Origin: Streptomyces sp. CBMA152
GTDB taxonomy: Bacteria > Actinomycetota > Actinomycetes > Streptomycetales > Streptomycetaceae
Length of the DNA stretch: 64,000 nt
NCBI RefSeq assembly: GCF_014596475.1
Contig: NZ_MECJ01000015.1
Coordinates: 372,001-436,000 of the forward strand
Reading direction: 5' to 3'
Shown here: piece after piece, positions 61,622-64,000 of the stretch
Position numbering within the stretch: the first letter of the stretch is position 1
Layout: each line of letters starts with the position of its first letter
Made by a program: the position numbers and the translations under genes
Notes under the pieces: model-generated
The model's database searches: none
What the model was told of the DNA's origin: nothing
What the model saw: the letters and a program-made list of their open reading frames with translations, nothing else

Positions 61622-64000
61622 TCAGTTCCAGTTGATGCCGAGGGCGTCCAGGGCGCGGATCCGGTCGTCGGACAGGCTTCCTTGGCGGCGTGCGGCGCGC
61701 TGTCGGGCCACCCATGCGTCGATGCGAATCCCACCGAAGGTGCACCTGGCGGGTGGCGTGAGGTGTCCGTGCTGGTCGAAGAAGGCGACGGCGATGGCGT
61801 AGCCGCGCTGCCAGACTGCGTTACTGCGGGATCGAACGGTTTCGGGGTCTCGGGCTGCGGGCTTGCGGGGCGGCTTGTCGGCCCAGGAGAAACCGAGGGC
61901 GTCCAGTGCCTCCTTGACTGTCGTAGGGAGTTCCCCCTTGGCGTGCGCTGACCGCTGACGGGCGAGCCAGTTCCCCAGGGGTATGTCGTCATACCGGTCG
62001 GTGTAGGGGACGTCGAGGTGCCCATGCTGCTCGTGCCAGGAAGCGGCAGCGGCCAGCGCCCGGGCGGTGCGCGTGGGCACCTCCACCCGCCAGACGACAC
62101 CGGCGTCCTCCAGGTCGGCGATCCGCTGGGCGGGAAGCTTCCCGGCGGCGCGCTTGGCCCGCATCTGCGACAGCCATGCGCCTAGGCGCAGCCCCTCGGG
62201 GGTGACGTACCGCTGGGGCACCAGCGTGGTCCCGTGTTCCTCGGCGTAGGCGGCCAGGGCGTCGAGGTTGCGCTGCCAGGCGTTGGTGCGGTGCTGCCAG
62301 ATCATGCCGATCTCGTCGAGGGCGGCGATCCGGTGTTCGGCGAGCGTCCCCTCTTGGCGGTAGCGGCGCTGGTGAAGGATCCAGTTGCCGAGTTGTGGGT
62401 GCTTGGAGTTGATATCGAGGTGCCCGTGCTCGGCGTGGAAGGCGACGGCCTTGCGGTAGGCGGCCTGCCAGCGCGCTTCGCTGGGGTCCCAGGTGATGCC
62501 CAGCTTCTCTAGGGACTGGACACGGTCGGGGGCGAGCCAGCCCTTGCGGCGGAACTCTCTCTGCTTGGCCAGCCATTGCCCCAGCTTGAAGCCGGCGGCG
62601 GTGGAGTGGCGCAAGGGGATGTCGAGGTGCCCGTGTTCGGCGTGCCACGTGGAGGCTGCGGCATAGCCGTCCCACCACGACGACGTGGTCTGGCGGACCA
62701 GCATCAGACTGACTTGACGCAGGACATCGGCGCTGGTGCCGGGCGGCAACTGCACGGTGATCTTCGAGGGAAGCCGCACCTCGTCAGAATGGCCATGGCT
62801 GCGTTGGCGGTCGAGTTCGCTGCCGAGGACCGCGTCATGGGCGCGCAGAGCGCGAAGGACTTCCCAGACCGTGCTGTAGTCACCGGGTTCCAGGTCGCCG
62901 ACCTCATTCTCCTCGGGCGGAAGAATGAGAGGAACGATGACAGTGGAGGGGCCCGGCGTGTCAGGGTGAGGCCGCAAAGCCCGGCCGACGGCCTGCACGA
63001 TGTCGACGGCGCTGGACTTGGCGTGCGCGAACAGCACCGCGTCGATAGCCGGAACGTCGACACCTTCGCCCAGGACGCGCACGTTGGAGACGCTGACCCA
63101 TTCGCCCGGACCTGGATGACGTAGCTGGTCCAGGATCTTCTCGCGCACCGCCTGCGCCATCGTGCCGTGCACGATGGCAGACTGCGGTGGGCTCAGCTCC
63201 GGCGCCACGATCGCCGCCGTCCTGCGCAGCGTGCGGGCGAACTCGGCCGCGTCCTGCACCCGGTGGTGGAAGACGACGGCCCGCCGCACCCCGAACTGCT
63301 GGGCCGCCCTGACCAGGGCGGCCTGGGCCACCAGAGTCTGCAAGGACGGGGCGCCGGGCCCGTCGACGTAGTCGCGCTCGGTGTCGGCGAGCAGCGCCCT
63401 CGACTCCGAGGCGGCGATCCCCACCACGAACACGCGGTAGTCCTCCAGGTAGCCCTCCGCGATGCCCCGGGAGAACGGGTAGTCGTACAGCACCTCTCCA
63501 AAGAGACCGGTGTCGTCCATGGAGATCAGGTCGGCGCGTGCCTGGCCGGCGTACACACGCGGCGTGGCGGTCATGAACAGCCGTCGCTTGGCGGGGAGGA
63601 GGCGCGGCTGGGTGACCTCGCGCAGCGCCGCGTCAGTCGGCCCGGTCAGGTGGTGCGCTTCGTCGTATATCAGCGTGTGCAGAACGGTGCCGGTGTGGTG
63701 CAGGGCTTCGGACAGGCGTCGGCAGGAGTGGTAGGTCGACACGATGAGCCGCGGGCCGGTCGATTCCTCCTGCAGCCAGCGCGCGATGCGTGCCGCGTCG
63801 GTGGTGACAGGGGCGTCCACGTCTTCGATGTGAACAGGGCTGTCGCCGGTCACCGTGTCGTCCGAGCACACGGCCAGCACGGACAGCGCCTCAGCGTGCT
63901 GGGACCGCCAGACCTGGACGGTCTGCGCGGCCAGCGCCAGCGACGGCACCAGGACCGCCACCGGCTCCCGGCCCGGGGTCATGCGGCGCACCGCGTGCAC
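61622..64000 (-). CDS. SF2 helicase with five helicase-associated repeats (N-terminus outside window)
   Basis: 792 visible residues; the frame runs off the right edge, so the Walker A part is missing. Present are IYDEAHHLTG (DEAH box), FMTATPRVYAG (motif III), VSVSNVRVLGEGVDVPAIDA and AVGRALRPHPD (motif VI). From about residue 440 to the end, five copies of a WxxxxxxxxxFxxEHGHLDxP...LGxWLxxQR repeat match the helicase-associated (HA) domain. Such proteins are common on actinobacterial mobile elements and some linear replicon ends. A role in DNA repair or element defence is possible. Confidence 0.88.
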   Translation of the reverse strand: MHAVRRMTPGREPVAVLVPSLALAAQTVQVWRSQHAEALSVLAVCSDDTVTGDSPVHIEDVDAPVTTDAARIARWLQEESTGPRLIVSTYHSCRRLSEALHHTGTVLHTLIYDEAHHLTGPTDAALREVTQPRLLPAKRRLFMTATPRVYAGQARADLISMDDTGLFGEVLYDYPFSRGIAEGYLEDYRVFVVGIAASESRALLADTERDYVDGPGAPSLQTLVAQAALVRAAQQFGVRRAVVFHHRVQDAAEFARTLRRTAAIVAPELSPPQSAIVHGTMAQAVREKILDQLRHPGPGEWVSVSNVRVLGEGVDVPAIDAVLFAHAKSSAVDIVQAVGRALRPHPDTPGPSTVIVPLILPPEENEVGDLEPGDYSTVWEVLRALRAHDAVLGSELDRQRSHGHSDEVRLPSKITVQLPPGTSADVLRQVSLMLVRQTTSSWWDGYAAASTWHAEHGHLDIPLRHSTAAGFKLGQWLAKQREFRRKGWLAPDRVQSLEKLGITWDPSEARWQAAYRKAVAFHAEHGHLDINSKHPQLGNWILHQRRYRQEGTLAEHRIAALDEIGMIWQHRTNAWQRNLDALAAYAEEHGTTLVPQRYVTPEGLRLGAWLSQMRAKRAAGKLPAQRIADLEDAGVVWRVEVPTRTARALAAAASWHEQHGHLDVPYTDRYDDIPLGNWLARQRSAHAKGELPTTVKEALDALGFSWADKPPRKPAARDPETVRSRSNAVWQRGYAIAVAFFDQHGHLTPPARCTFGGIRIDAWVARQRAARRQGSLSDDRIRALDALGINWN

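Overview
The window looks like actinobacterial, most probably Streptomyces, DNA. Base composition is very GC-rich, codon third positions are almost all G or C, GTG starts are common, and many genes overlap as ATGA, GTGA or TGATG. Families such as DUF4326, DUF6083, DUF6197, DUF6221, DUF732 lipoprotein and RapZ-C belong to Streptomyces mobile elements. Almost everything here belongs to one large mobile element, with no housekeeping genes, rRNA or complete tRNA. I see no integrase and no classical replication initiator, so the window is probably an interior piece.

Layout: (1) 1-8.9 kb, one plus-strand run of small overlapping accessory genes, including DUF4326, two proteins with doubled LuxR-type DNA-binding domains, a ribbon-helix-helix-like protein, a DUF3307-like membrane protein and a RapZ-C protein. 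A 232-bp MITE with CTAG target duplication follows. (2) 9.1-15.1 kb, a mostly minus-strand regulatory zone: lipoprotein, DUF6083, winged-helix protein, GIY-YIG nuclease fused to a helix-turn-helix, GntR/UTRA repressor and a UTRA-only protein. The divergent promoter ahead of the transfer operon carries three direct repeats. (3) 15.1-25.5 kb, a plasmid-type transfer operon: excisionase-like HTH, many small genes, a coiled-coil membrane protein, a secreted/membrane protein and an FtsK/SpoIIIE translocase of the TraB type. Three ACCCGGACA repeats just after it look like a clt locus. (4) 25.5-30.5 kb, two minus-strand genes (HNH nuclease, small regulator) and a second plus-strand run of small accessory genes. 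(5) 30.6-61.5 kb, a nearly complete siphovirus late region in standard order: ParB-like gene with an in-frame stop, small and large terminase, portal, head morphogenesis protein, protease with a nested scaffold, major capsid protein, connector proteins, tail tube, frameshifted G/GT chaperones, tape measure, minor tail proteins, GH25 lysin, holin-like membrane proteins and an HNH nuclease. An IS21-family element splits an HNH homing-type gene between capsid and connector genes. (6) 61.6-64 kb, a minus-strand SF2 helicase with five helicase-associated repeats, cut off by the window edge.

Together the genes describe one hybrid element with a double-stranded DNA conjugation system (TraB plus membrane partners, GntR control) and a virion and lysis module. 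The best-known comparison is the Streptomyces plasmid-phage type, such as pZL12; relation to it is inference. The late region looks functional except for the ParB-like stop codon and the IS21-disrupted HNH gene.
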